DNA of 64,000 bases, taken from NCBI GenBank assembly GCA_029532415.1, contig JAQOTA010000046.1, positions 2,108,001 to 2,172,000 of the forward strand. The letters are read 5' to 3'. Within the stretch, counting starts at the first letter, position 1. Each line of letters opens with the position of its first letter. This DNA comes from Marasmius tenuissimus. Lineage: Eukaryota > Basidiomycota > Agaricomycetes > Agaricales > Marasmiaceae. A program made the translations under genes and the position numbers. A model generated the notes under the pieces. That model ran no database searches. It was not told the DNA's origin and was given only the letters and a program-made list of their open reading frames with translations. This document shows, piece after piece, positions 32,458 to 43,173 of this stretch.

Positions 32458-35068
32458 TCACCTTTCTATCCAGTCTTGGGCCAGGCCCTTCTTGTCCAGC
32501 AGGACGACATCCTGCTCCTCCTCTTCCTCCCCGGGTTCTCGGGCCGACCACAAGGAGTCGAATAGCAATGTGACTTGCAATCTCAGAGCTTCCGCTTCAG
32601 TTGCATAATGCTGTGGACAGGTCTACAACGGTCAGTCTCGATGAGCAGAACGATTTGTAAGATAATCTGGTCAGTACCTCAAGCTACCTCAGCAACTTAT
32701 TTCGGTATTCTTCGGTTTCGCCCTTCAGCGCTCTCGATACCCACGAGGGATCTTCAACGGACGTGAATAACATCCGACATTCGACGAACAACTCGACTCC
32801 GAACACACAATGCTGCAGAAGTGATGAATCGAGCAGGTCCCGGAATATGTAGATGCGGTCTGAGCGGTGTCCCGGAAAGGGCTCCAGTGTGATCTCCGAC
32901 ACGAGAGCCTTCACAACTCGCAGGCAAGCTGCCTTGTACCGCTTGTGAGAGTGGGATCGTGATGGGTCCATGCCCGAGTAACAACGGCAATCTGTAACCC
33001 TAAATGAGCGAGGAGGGTCCTCCAGAGCGTTCCTAAAGCTCCGGGAATCCCAGTGTTGATAACCGTTGAGTTTAAGAATCACCGCCCGCTCAAAGCTGTC
33101 GACTTCACCATAGCCCTCTTCCGATCCGCATTGGTCACCCAACGATTCGAGGTGAAAGTGTTTCGGTCGTTTGAAGAGATGGCCGGTAAACATGTTAATT
33201 GCAGCAACTTGCGTTAAGCGCCCATCCTGACAGAAGTAAGCACCGCAGACGCGACATTCCCATAATGAGACCTTCAACGTACTTGCAGCATTCTTGACCC
33301 TTGTTCATCTGTCCAGACACGCAGGCCGGAGAATGTATCCACCCAAGTCCGAGAATGATTTCTGGCGCCACTGTGACATTGAGGAGTTGCCTCCTGCAGA
33401 CACAGGAAGACAGAGCTAAGCTCGACATTTTGAAGATCTACTAGTAATTCCCAACTAGGCTCGCAGAGGGCGGCGCAAAAAGGGATCCACTGAGTATACA
33501 GTGCTTCGTAGTCAGGATCGAACAAACGATGAAGGCTGTGGGAAAGACCGGGAGTTAGATATCATGAACGGTCCGTCGAAAACGTACGTGAAGGCTCCTA
33601 CCCGTGTTTCTCGAGCCCCCAGCTGAGAGGGCTTGTAGCCATCGCCGCGCAAGGTGGTGGACCCAGAATGGTCGGTTGATGAAGTAGATCCCAGAACGAG
33701 TCTGGTCAAATAGGTAATCACTGAAGGAAGTGTGAAATGCCGTTATTCCGTCCCCACTACCTTGGATGTCAAGCACAGAATGCATGGCCCGCAATGTTAG
33801 GTCTACGTCCCCAGGAGCCAAGTCTAGCAAAAATTCGATGGCTTCAGGCCAGGGTGACGGATGGACAGGAATGATGAAGATTACGGCAAGAACAGCGAGT
33901 AATTGCTCACGATTGGGATTGACGGAAAGGATGATGTGGTACAGGAGATCAAGTTCGGGGAAGGGTGAATCTGACTTGTGAAGACTAGGGGCATAGTTGA
34001 GGATAGTGTGAAGTTGGTTCAGAGGATTAGAGTAAGGAATTTTGATAAATTTCATGGCGGTTGCAGCATAGACAAACTGGCTGGAGGATTTCTGTATAAG
34101 TTTTCCGAGGTCCTTCTTCGACGGCCACGGCGACGAGAATGGGAGACGAGCATACTTCGGACTCGTGCGTATAGTCTGAAACTCGTGGAGAAAGTACCGT
34201 TCTATATCCCGATCCGCTTCGTCCAGTATGACTCGTTGGGTTATCCGGGAGAGATCCTCCTCATCGAAAGCTTCCCGAATCCATGCTTCCGGACGACTGC
34301 ATATAAGAAACTTCAAAGGGGGCCAAGTCGAAGGCGACTCTTGGTATGCAGAGCCAAGGACCGAAAGAATGCGCAATTGTGTGTCCTCATCGCTACATTC
34401 GTCCAGGCCATCTATGATGATCAAATTTGGCACGTTCTGCACCGATTTCTGCTCATGTCCCGGCTGTTGCGCTTGCAAAGACGGATTCAGGATAAGCTCA
34501 CGAAACTGGTCCTCCAAGTTGGCCTCCAATATCGTCGGATCTCTTAAGATTCGTTCATCGATGAAGGTCCGAAGGGAGGGAATATTCGATACCAGGCCAA
34601 GTGCAATCGTCGGCATGAGGGCAGAGGGATTGTTTCGCTTGGGGTCCGATCTAAAGAAAAAGAATGACGCTGCGAGTCCCGTATTTTCGCAAGCTTTAGC
34701 AACGGTCATCGCGATAGCCGACTTTCCAACGCCCGCCGTGCCAGAGAGCCAACAAAACGGAAGAGGATTTTTGTCGGGGTTTCTCCAGTCATGAATGTCT
34801 CCTAGGGCCTCCTCACGAGTTCCTTCTAAGCACGCTCCCCTGGCAAACTGCTGTTCCGACGTGTGAGAAGCTCCTACGCCCGCGACTGCCCCCCATAAAC
34901 TTTTGTATGCTATAAAGCATGAGTCGGACCCAGTTCCGCGTCCAGCAATAGCTTTAACTCACCAGCGGAGAGTGTCGCGGTGAAGTTCTGTACAAGGTCA
35001 TGTCCAATGTTTTTGACTTCGAAGTTGCCTGGCCCAGTGTTGACGTTCCGATCTCGACTGTTTTCCAT
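32458..35068 (-). pseudogene. NACHT NTPase gene, broken twice (left arm)
   Basis: Five exons mirror the intact gene at 46950-49736: 35068-34963, 34909-33602, 33535-33283, 33226-32678 and 32622-32458. Conserved motifs are N-terminal NRDRNVNTGPGNFEV-like sequence (as MENSRDRNVNTGPGNFEVKN), Walker A LSGTAGVGKSAIAMT, FFFFRSDPKRNNP, Walker B LIIIDGLDECSDEDTQ, and LICSRPEAWIREAF. Two lesions stand out against the right-arm copy. Exon 2 is one base short before its donor (33601), so exon 3 is entered out of frame. A Trp codon is TAG at 32684-32686. Apart from these, every splice phase agrees. The last exon encodes an acidic 54-aa tail (GEEEEEQD) unlike the coiled coil of the intact copy. Confidence 0.85.
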
Positions 35069-36931
35069 GTCAGACAGCCGTATATCGGGAAACTTATTGG
35101 GCAACCAGATCGATTCGACACCCCTCACGCCTCACAGGATGTCGAAGGCTAGCGAGGAGGGAGAAGAGTTGGTATTGATGGTGGTGATTTGGAAGGGTCA
35201 AAGCAGCCGGCTCAGATTGTCTGAGCGGGTGGAACGAGAACGTGGAGAACTCGAGCCTCAGCGCTGCTGCCATAACACACAGCACTTTCTTCGGCATCAT
35301 TGAATATATTTTCTTCGATATGTAACGGCTGTACCGTGAATATCAGATAACGCGAACTCTCGGCGTCTGGAACGTGGTCGCCCGAGGGTCATTGCCCTTT
35401 GCATGGTTCTTTAGAGGTCATCCTCTAAAGACCTCTGTTTGTTTGGCTCGGAACTCTATTGAGACTCTATTGGAGCACTGAGTGCTGAGCGCTCCTCATC
35501 ATTGCCAGGAGCATCCAACATAATTTCGAGCCAAACAAACAGAAGTTTCGGAAGCTCAAGGTTGAAGAATAATGCAAAAGACGATCGATATTGCGGGTGA
35601 AGTTGAATTTGAGGATTCCAGTTCATCACAAACCTGTCCGAACCGGTCTATATATGACGTGGCAAGCTGGGTAAATACTTGCTCATCCGTGAGATCTTGA
35701 GAGACTGCGTGAAAGGCCTGGGCCCATCAGATTCGAGAGAGTCGCTGAAAACTGGCTGGTGGGGTCTTGGAGAAAGTCGATCAACAGAAAATCACCTGCT
35801 TTTAGTCTCACGCCCTTGTGCGCATTATTTATCGAACAAACAAACATAACATTTCGTCAGTGATACTCAAACATTGATGGATACCATGTCGTTCTCTTTC
35901 TGCACACTCAACTTGACCCCAGAAATACTCCAACTGACAGCGCCAACGTACCATGCAGCTCGATCGCGAAGTTATGTTCACTCTTTCTGTTAAATACCGG
36001 TGAAAACTCACACCATTGCTATTTGTTTCATCGCACCTTTAGCCAACCCGGTTTAGCAGCCTTCCGTTATCTCCAGTGCCACGCCTTCTAATTAGCCATC
36101 GCGGGTCTTGAAGCTTGATGGCAAATGATCATTCGTGAGCGAGAGCTGATCCTCTCGATGCAGTGGATCGGTGCGGACAGAGCGCAGAGAAACCCCTCCG
36201 GGATTCCATCAATGGACGTCGACGGGCTCTCCAAACGCGATCGGTTGATCCTAGCGCTATAACGCTAACATTGTGCATCAAACTCTGAAGGGTACCAATT
36301 GAAGAAACGGACGCAACCATTCGTGACTGATATATATTTAATACTTGATAGACGAAGATGAGGAAGGAATTCGAAGATACTATGGCCCGCATATTGGAAA
36401 CGAGGGGGGGGGGAAGAAAAAAGGGAAAAGGCAGGCTGATTGATGGGAACACAAAGGCGAAAACAGCCATGCAGGAGTAGGAAGCAGTCAAAAGTGAGGT
36501 GTCGTGGATTCTATGTCATCATAACCGCAAAGGAAACTCAACTAAAAACCATCCCCTCTCCTTCAGCCACATCCGGGCCCAGCGATGATCCATCGGATCC
36601 AGACTTTCTCTCTTTCCTTCTCTCACGACATGCCCTCTCACTGAGAATGCTGGGACGCCGACACTGTCGACATCCCAGCGACCTCGTGTGATAGCGACAC
36701 AATTGAAGTTGGGATTGAAATCTAAGGGATACAGATACAGCGACAGTTCCAGTACGTGATATCTGAAAATGATTATGGGTGCATGATTGACTATAATCAC
36801 TGTAGGAGATACATTCCGAAGAGCAACAAAGCAACAAAGCGAGAAAGCGAGAAAGCTGCGCAAAAAAAAGGGTATACTACGGTAGGAGGGGTTTCATGAC
36901 CAAGGCAAGATACCGAGCGTGGAGCTCAGGC
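35069..36931. other. Intergenic, left arm
   Basis: This lies between the NACHT pseudogene promoter and the 3' end of the small helical gene. No coding region was found. Bases about 36180-36880 are conserved in inverted orientation at about 45460-46130 and include an ATAACGCTA-containing block. A stretch at 36280-36430 also resembles the ETT1 3' flank (38880-39020), suggesting older local duplication. Confidence 0.5.
35435..35542. repeat. 108-bp foldback unit with 16-bp inverted ends
   Basis: CTGTTTGTTTGGCTCG (35435-35450) is exactly inverted at 35527-35542. The interior contains no gene. It could be a tiny MITE or a hairpin. A second short inverted pair around TTTAGAGG/CCTCTAAA lies just upstream (35411-35428). 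Confidence 0.7.
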
Positions 36932-37702
36932 TCATTGACCTCGCTCAGTTTCACCATCATCTGCCTGCCGAAGTTGCTCGACAATTGCTGCCACCTGTAT
37001 GCGGATAGCGATATTCGACTGAACCTACGAGGTGAGTATCATTAGTCCAACTTATTCTGAGGCAAGCAAAGGGATTCATCCGGACTTCAAATCTATCCAG
37101 GCAGTACTTGATATCGTTTCTATATTCCTGAATTGCTTCAGAGTCGGTCTTGTATGTCAAGAAACGAAGATATCCAGGTCGACGTAACCGTTCGTCGATA
37201 GAGGTTTGGAGTTTCTCGATTGATCTAGCACGGGACTAAGTAAGCCGCAGAGATTCGAGTAACAGAAGACGATCGGAAATGTACCTCAAAAGCTGTCTGA
37301 GGTTTTCCTCCAGGTCATCGGGCAAGGGCTTATCGTTCTTCGTCAAACTGCGACAAGTCGCATGTATGGTGCATACAAGGTCACAGATCTCCGAACACAA
37401 CTTTTTGGAGGTCTCTGTGTTCCCTCTGAAAGTCTAAAACAGGGAACCGGTCAGTATCCGCACCAGCGTCTAAAAGGTCCGTACTACTAGTAACGTACCT
37501 GCGCAGCCTCTAATATCATCAAAGCAACTGACGAAATATCGGAGAGATATGGTACAGGCGTGAAACGCGCAATGTCCCGCAAGGTTTCAAGGGTGAGGGT
37601 CGATACTCCGGATATAGAAGCCAAAACATCGCTGGTGCCAGCGATGGTATCAGATATTGCTGGGCCCGACTCCTCCCTGAACACATGTCGGAGGAAGCCC
37701 AT
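36932..37702 (-). CDS. Small helical protein, MLKL/HeLo-like (left arm)
   Basis: Four exons, 37702-37499, 37433-37285, 37224-37086 and 37024-36932, give 194 aa from the Met at 37702. An in-frame Met 19 codons upstream (37759) would give 213 aa. I prefer 37702 because the two arms read the first 19 codons in different frames (compensating indels). The protein is a chain of amphipathic helices: LETLRDIARFTPVPYLSDIS, SVALMILEAAQTFRGNTET, EICDLVCTIHATCRSLT, DLEENLRQLLRSIEKLQTSI, AIQEYRNDIKYCLDRFEVQS. The order, size and RFLTYK step resemble the N-terminal four-helix domain that Agaricomycete databases label MLKL_NTD-like and that is related to HeLo cell-death domains. This is my recollection, not a search. 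It is a free-standing domain with no kinase or NTPase fused. Its neighbour is a NACHT gene in the same orientation. Confidence 0.7.
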
Positions 37703-39080
37703 CGTCAAGGATAAGAGCTTACTAGCTGGTAAGAGGTCGATTGTAGGTCCTTCCCGCATCTCATACTGGCGGCCTTTATAGTTGATATCGCGATTCGCAA
37801 GTTACAGGATTTTGGCTGGCTCCGATTCAAGCAGCTTGAACCTCGTCGCATAGGATTGCTGTCAGTTTACCTTTTTTTGTGATACCAATACCATATATGG
37901 CCACGTACCCATTGCATCAGTGAGGTACCATCGTGTTAATTCACTGCTTGCGGAAGTTTATTCATTGGTTGCCACACTCCTAGGCGTACTGCTTTGTCGG
38001 GGGACTTTTGGTCATTTTACCGCATGTGTGCCAAAGATACCAGATATAGAAATGGACAACCATGTTGGGCTTGGGCCAAGAGGTGTCGCCGATTCAAATC
38101 TTGGACGTATAACGGCAGGGGGGGGGGGGTCTGACAGCTGTCCGCCACCGACTGTATAGAAAATGGTCAGCCTCGATATATGTTTGTTTTTGCAGCAGCA
38201 ATACGGTGCAATGCATCATACACACCCATAGAACATACAAATCAAAGGAGAGACAAAAAATATAACGAAGACATGAGTAGGGGATGGAGGCTGACCATAG
38301 AACCTGCGCCGCTGTCAAAAAACCGCTCGGATATCAGACTCTCACGCCAACCCACGCGACCATACCTACGTCCAAGATCTGAATCGGCGACACCTCTTGG
38401 CTTGGGCTTCCCGTACGGACTCAAGTGGCGGTGTGTTGACCTGCCGAACTGACTTGGCGGTCATTTCTCCAGTCACAAAACAACACTGAGCTTTGTCCTT
38501 CTGAACGCTGGAGCTGAACGACGCGCAGTCAGCGATCCTAGTTGACAATGATAAAGATTTGTGGCCCCCAGGCTCGATTATACACATGGAGCTAGATTTG
38601 AAACTTGGGCGGCAGATTTTGCCAGACTTTGGCCCGTACAGTGTGCACACACATTTTAAATGAAGCTGGACGTCGACGCGCTTGTATGCCCCCTTGGACT
38701 TTGTTTATAAGCCCAACCAAGGACTATGGGCCTTGGGTCGAAAAAAACACGACCACTTCCTGTAAGGAGGTTTGGCGATTAGAAGGTAGCATCAATTTTT
38801 GCACGGCCAGCACGCGCGCGGGTAGTACTTACATGGAGGTACCACCAGGATCCCAATGAGACGGGCCTTTTCGAACTCGATCGGTTGATATATGTAACGT
38901 TGGTATTGGACTCTGAGGGATATCGATACAGCGAATTGTACTTGATATATACTTGATACTTGACGAAGGATGAAGGAAGATATGCGCATGCTAGGAGTAA
39001 GGGAACGAAAGAAAAGAGGAAGAATCAAATCAAAAGTGAACGAAAAGCAATACAAGTCGGGGCAAAAAACAACGCCGATC
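37703..39080. other. Intergenic with a MITE, left arm
   Basis: This holds the promoter side of the small helical gene and the ETT1 3' flank. It contains a 323-bp hAT-type MITE (38077-38399) and a homopolymer of about 10 G near 38117-38127. The block 38830-38890, next to ETT1, has its inverted partner near 43200-43240. No gene was found. Confidence 0.5.
38077..38399. mobile_element. 323-bp hAT-type MITE
   Basis: Thirty-three-base inverted termini (38077-38109 and 38367-38399, one mismatch) begin CAAGAGGTGTCGCC. They are flanked by a perfect 8-bp direct repeat, GCTTGGGC (38069-38076 and 38400-38407). An 8-bp target duplication is the hallmark of hAT transposition. A second, internal inverted pair (ATGGTCAGCCTC near 38163 and GAGGCTGACCAT near 38287) makes it foldback-like. 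There is no coding capacity, so it must have been moved by a transposase encoded elsewhere. I see no copy at the equivalent place in the right arm. Confidence 0.9.
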
Positions 39081-41375
39081 TCAGCTAACAACCATCCCCT
39101 CGTCCTCCTCCTCCCCCCCAAGTGAAAGCTTCCCTCCGCTCTCTTTCTCTGCTCGAGCATAAAGCTCCTCCCTCTTCTTCTCATCCTTTGTCAAATTCGC
39201 GAGCGTTAACAACGCCTCCGCGAGAAGATCTCCAAGCTCGTCTTCCTCCTTTTCTTCCCCACTCTCGTCCTCTTCTGCATCCTCCTCTTCCTCGTCCTCA
39301 TCAGACGAAATAGTCGACGGCGGAGGGTGAAGTGGTGAAAAGTACGAGTTGGGAGAAGCACCAGGCGGAGACGTTATAGGTGTGTACATCGGCGTCGAAG
39401 GAACAGTCGGTGGCGTCGGCAACGACATTGCCGGGCCCTTGCCCGTATCCTTCTCCGTAGCCTTTGGTTTCGACGAAGGCGGAGAATGTTCATCGCCTCC
39501 ATCCACATCGTCCACCTCTCTTTTCCGCTTCTTCGTAGGCTTCCCAACCCCATTAGACTGCTGTTTCCGTCCCTGTTTCTCCTGCGGTTTCCCAGACCCA
39601 GACCCGGAGGCATACCCCCTCGCCCTCGCCTTTTCGAAAAACCCAACAGCCTCAGTCAAGTACTCCCTAGCTTCCTCTGCTTCCTCTCCATCCAACACGT
39701 TGCCTGCTTCCCTCCTCCTGTTCACCCTGGCCCTCCAAAGCATCCTCAACCCCCTCAGCAATCGCACTCCCCACAATCAAACAACACCTCCCCCTCGCAT
39801 AATCGACCCTATACTGACTCTCACACCTCCCTTCCTCCCCCCTCTCACTAGCCCTCGCACCCTTCTCCATCTGCATCTGGTTGAAAATCGAATCCGCCCA
39901 GTTGGCCCAATACCGCCTCTCACTCGCCTGGGGGAGTTTCTCCGAAACGAGGAGCACCTCCGACGCGAGTGTGTATAGCTCTTTCGCACGTGAAAAGTTG
40001 AGGTCTTCCTTTGACGATTTGGGTTTGGACGACGAGGGACACGAGGAAGAGGATTTAGACGGTTGTTGTTCGTGTTCCGGGTGGGGCATGTGGAATATCC
40101 CTCTGCTGAATTGGTCCATCGCCAGTTTGAGCAAATGAGTCGGGGAAGCCGTGATGAGAGACGTGCGGTTCGTGAGTGGTGGACGACGTTGAGCTATTAT
40201 CGTGAACGGGGTGTCCTCTTCGTGGTGGTGGTGGTGTTCTGGTTGTTGTTGTTGTTGTTGTGATTGCGACTCCTCCGACTCCTCCGACTCCCCGTCCTCA
40301 CGAAGCCTGGTGACCCTCTCATCGGCTAAACAAACCAAGGTGCGTCCCCAGACGACGGCCATTCTCCAGTCTTCAGGTGCATCGCATGCGTTGAGTCCGT
40401 GTGTCCGGGTGGGTAGGTTCTCGCCCGTCTCGAATACGTCGATAGCGGCAGTCCAATAGGCCATTGGGGAGTTGGGTTCACCGGGCAGGGTTAAAGTAGG
40501 GTCTTGGGCAATCAGGTTGCCAAAGAGGAAGAGAGCGGTACCGAAGATGGCATGGAAGGCTGTGGGGAGTTCGAGGCAGGTGCATTTCTTACGTTCAGAG
40601 GTTGGGTGGTAGGTGTACGAGTGTGCGCTCGACGCTCTGTGGTTGTTGGTACTGATTCGTCGGCGTGTTTCGGAAGGTGAAGGTCCGCGGGAGGATTGGG
40701 TGCTCGAACTTGAGTGATTCGAGTGGTTGTTATTGTTGTTGTGGTTGGGGTTCCCTGTTGCTGTAGCTGGATTGGCGAACAGTGTAGAGGGATCTTGGTA
40801 GTCTTTTTGGAAACGATGACATTCGTGAATGACACCGCGGATGAGGGGGAGAGCTTCTGAGGGTTCTGCGGCTACAGAAAAATAAAATTGAGAAAAAATA
40901 TTCAGGAAAAAGAAGAGGGAAACGCACTCTCGTACTGCTGTGCAGCAGAAGCAAAAAGATCCTTCAAATCCTCCCAATCCTCGTAATTAAACATTGCAGC
41001 CGGTCTACCATTCCCATTCGTGATATTCCCATGCGCGACAGACGAGATATCCATAATTCTCGCTCTTGATACTATCTCTGATTCGTTTGAATTTCCGCAG
41101 CAGCTGGCGGGTGATGGTGGTGGACTTGGAATAGCAGACGTCGATGCGGATGGTTGGTCTTGTTCGTCGTCGTCTACGGCTAGCCTGCGTCTCTTATTTG
41201 GATATGAATGCTCTGGTCCAAGTGCGTCTCCTTCGTCTTCGTCGTCGTCCTCGTCGTCGGTTGTTGGCTCAGAGTGCGATGGTGGTGGATGTGTGACAGT
41301 AAACGTGACGCGTGCCTTCCACAGGCCCTTTGGTCTCCCTCGTGGACGTGACAGCGGTTTATTGGCTGCAGCCAT
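39081..41375 (-). pseudogene. ETT1: ETT1-type TPR protein (translation termination), frameshift near 3' end
   Basis: Exon 1 is 41375-40928; exon 2 runs from 40871 to the stop at 39081, across a 56-nt intron. The sequence matches fungal 'enhancer of translation termination 1' proteins: MFNYEDWEDLKDLFASAAQQ, RGVIHECHRFQKDY, LPTAFHAIFGTALFLFGNLI, DAPEDWRMAVVWGRTLVCLA, LAMDQFSRGIFHMPHP, RGRCCLIVGSAIAEGVEDAL, EEAEEAREYL and LLAEALLTLANLTKDEKKRE. These are TPR-like helices with disordered acidic linkers. ETT1-type proteins are nuclear, and loss affects stop-codon readthrough in yeast. The upstream frame closes at 39667 and the downstream frame opens by 39776; no intron of plausible size joins them. 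So the gene has a one-base shift within 39667-39776, or the assembly does. I chose the Met at MAAANKPLSRPRGRPKG; an ATG 38 codons upstream is open too. Confidence 0.82.
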
Positions 41376-42500
41376 TGTCGTCGACCAAGACGAGGGCGTC
41401 GGAGAGGGAGGATCGGGGACGGGAGGGAAAAGTCGAGTGGCGAGGGTCATCAGCAACGTTGTCGAACAGGTAGAGAAACAGGACACCACATACAGATAGT
41501 CTATTTTTCAGATTATTTGTTCCATTGACGGTCGGAGAGCTCGACCTGGAGAAGAACGCGGTCCAGAACGCTGAGGAGCTGTGCGATCTCCTCGTGTGAT
41601 TGGTTGATACGTCTCATTGGTTGGGTCTAGAACGCGGGGAGCGGCTCATGTGATTGGTTGCTAGAGCATCGTGGTTTTTTGGCGAATCCTCAGCGTCGTC
41701 CCAGGGTATGACCGGAACCCCCAAGAAACGAATTTACCTCCGAATCTCAGCTCTACTGTATAGTAACTCTTGTCCGGGTCGCTGGAGTCTGCTGACCCAC
41801 CATGTTTTCCGAGAGGGGAGGGCCCGCAATGACCATCTCATCTCACTGACCGAAACTTGGAATTCCAATTCGAATCTGTTGCCAAGCGAGGCAAATAACC
41901 TCGAGGCCAGTGGACACACAAGTCCTCGGAGCCGTCCTTATCATCACGTGGAACTCAAAAATACCCGACCCCCGCGATGCGACTGTGGGGAACCAGCCAA
42001 AGTCACAAGGACGCCTCAACGCTCGGGATTGAGACGAAGGTTCGTGAAAACGAAGCTTGGTCTTGGCCCGGTCCCAGGTTCTCACTTGCGATGGCTTGAA
42101 TGTTTGGTCACTGTGGTGAATACCGCATACCGTACGTTCTATGAAAAGGGGGTAGTGCGGCGGCCAGTTGGATATCTCTCACTCTGGTGAGTCTGGTGAA
42201 ACTCGACAACCACTGATACTTTCCCCCAAACCTCTCCTCCGAGTCCGTAGGAGGAGGAAAACTCTGGGATTTACCCTCTGACGATCATGATGTATCATCA
42301 TTGGGTACGAGTCTACTCTTGGTTATACCATTGCCAGTGAAAAAGTTTTGCGTAGGTCTAAACTGATGCCGAATACTGAATTGTGAATATATTGACTCTT
42401 CAGACGACCGAACCCACCCTCTCAGCATCTATGGAGGTGTCAATATCCGACACGTTCCTGAAAGCCAAAACTGCCTGCGCAGTTTCTGTCCCCAGTTCTG
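41376..42500. other. Centre of the inverted duplication
   Basis: This is the promoter of ETT1 and the non-duplicated centre. An open frame on the plus strand (41654-42190) contains RPPRCDCGEPAKVTRT, faintly like the first half of a GRF zinc finger, but the second Cys pair is missing and I do not call it a gene. A near-direct repeat 'TCTCATTGGTTGG/TCATGTGATTGGTTG' lies at 41610-41660. Confidence 0.45.
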
Positions 42501-43173
42501 TTGGGTATTTTGGTACTAGTGAGGCGGAGTTTTGGATGGAACTGAGCAGAAGGGGGAGGGGGAGGGGGAGGAATGGGGCGGCATGTTGGATGCAGAGGAA
42601 GCGGAGGAAGCTAGGGAGTATCTGACTGACCCCGCTGGGTTCTCAAGGACGAGGGGGCGAGCCTCCGGATCTGGGAAAAAAGAGAAACAAGGACGCCTAA
42701 CGGTTTCGGGAAAGTAAAGGAAAGCTGGACGATGGAGGTGATGGATATATTCCCCCGCCTTTGTCGAAACCAAGGGCTACAACTACGGATATGGCAAGGG
42801 CAAGGGCAAGGACCTGGGTATGGGCCCGGCAATGTTGCTCCCGACTCCGCCGAATGTCCCTTCGACACCGATGTACACACCGATAACGTTCCCGCATGGT
42901 ATTTCCCCAACTCGTACTTTTCACCACTCACATCGCAGCCTCTCCCATCGACTCTCTCGTCTGATGAGGACAAAGAAGAGGACGCGGAAGAGGATGAGAG
43001 TGGGGAGCAAAAGGAGGAAGGACGAACTCGGTAATCTTCTTGCTGTGGCGTCGTTGACGCTCGCGAATCTGACCAAGAATGAGAAGGAGAGGGAGAAGCT
43101 TTGTGCGAGGACGGAGAAGGAGGGTGGTAGGAGGCTTTCACTTGGGGAAGAGATGGCGGTGGTTGTTAGCTAA
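42500..43173 (+). pseudogene. ETT1 C-terminal fragment (right arm)
   Basis: This is homologous to the last ~220 codons of the left-arm ETT1. It begins near MLDAEEAEEAREYLTDPAGF (from about 42580), then changes frame several times. MGPAMLLPTPPNVPSTPMYT (about 42820) is in one frame, while SYFSPLTS and SSDEDKEEDAEEDESGE are in another. It ends with LAVASLTLANLTKNEKEREK and RLSLGEEMAVVVS, stopping at 43173. The first ~400 codons of ETT1 are absent. This fixes the inner edge of the right arm near 42.5 kb. Confidence 0.85.

Larger units (their letters stand above)
32458..39100 (-). repeat. Left arm of ~17-kb inverted duplication
   Basis: In order from the outside this arm holds a NACHT gene (stop at 32458), a small helical gene (stop at 36932) and an ETT1 3' end (stop at 39081), all minus strand. 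Their right-arm partners have stops at 49736, 45398 and 43173. The coordinate sums (82194, 82330 and 82254) are nearly constant, showing colinear inverted duplication with small indels. Noncoding blocks are also shared, for example 36540-36880 with 45460-45800, and 36180-36260 with 46030-46130. Confidence 0.85.

Noticed and set aside
38117..38127. Run of about 10 G inside the hAT MITE
   Set aside because: A simple homopolymer is not a feature by itself. It may be of uncertain length in the assembly.
39349..39978. 209-codon plus-strand frame opposite ETT1
   Set aside because: It is the antisense shadow of a low-complexity acidic region of ETT1.
41654..42190. Open frame with CDCGEPAKVTRT, suggestive of a GRF zinc finger
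   Set aside because: The second pair of zinc ligands is missing. The start and end have no supporting gene structure, and it lies in the divergent centre of the duplication.
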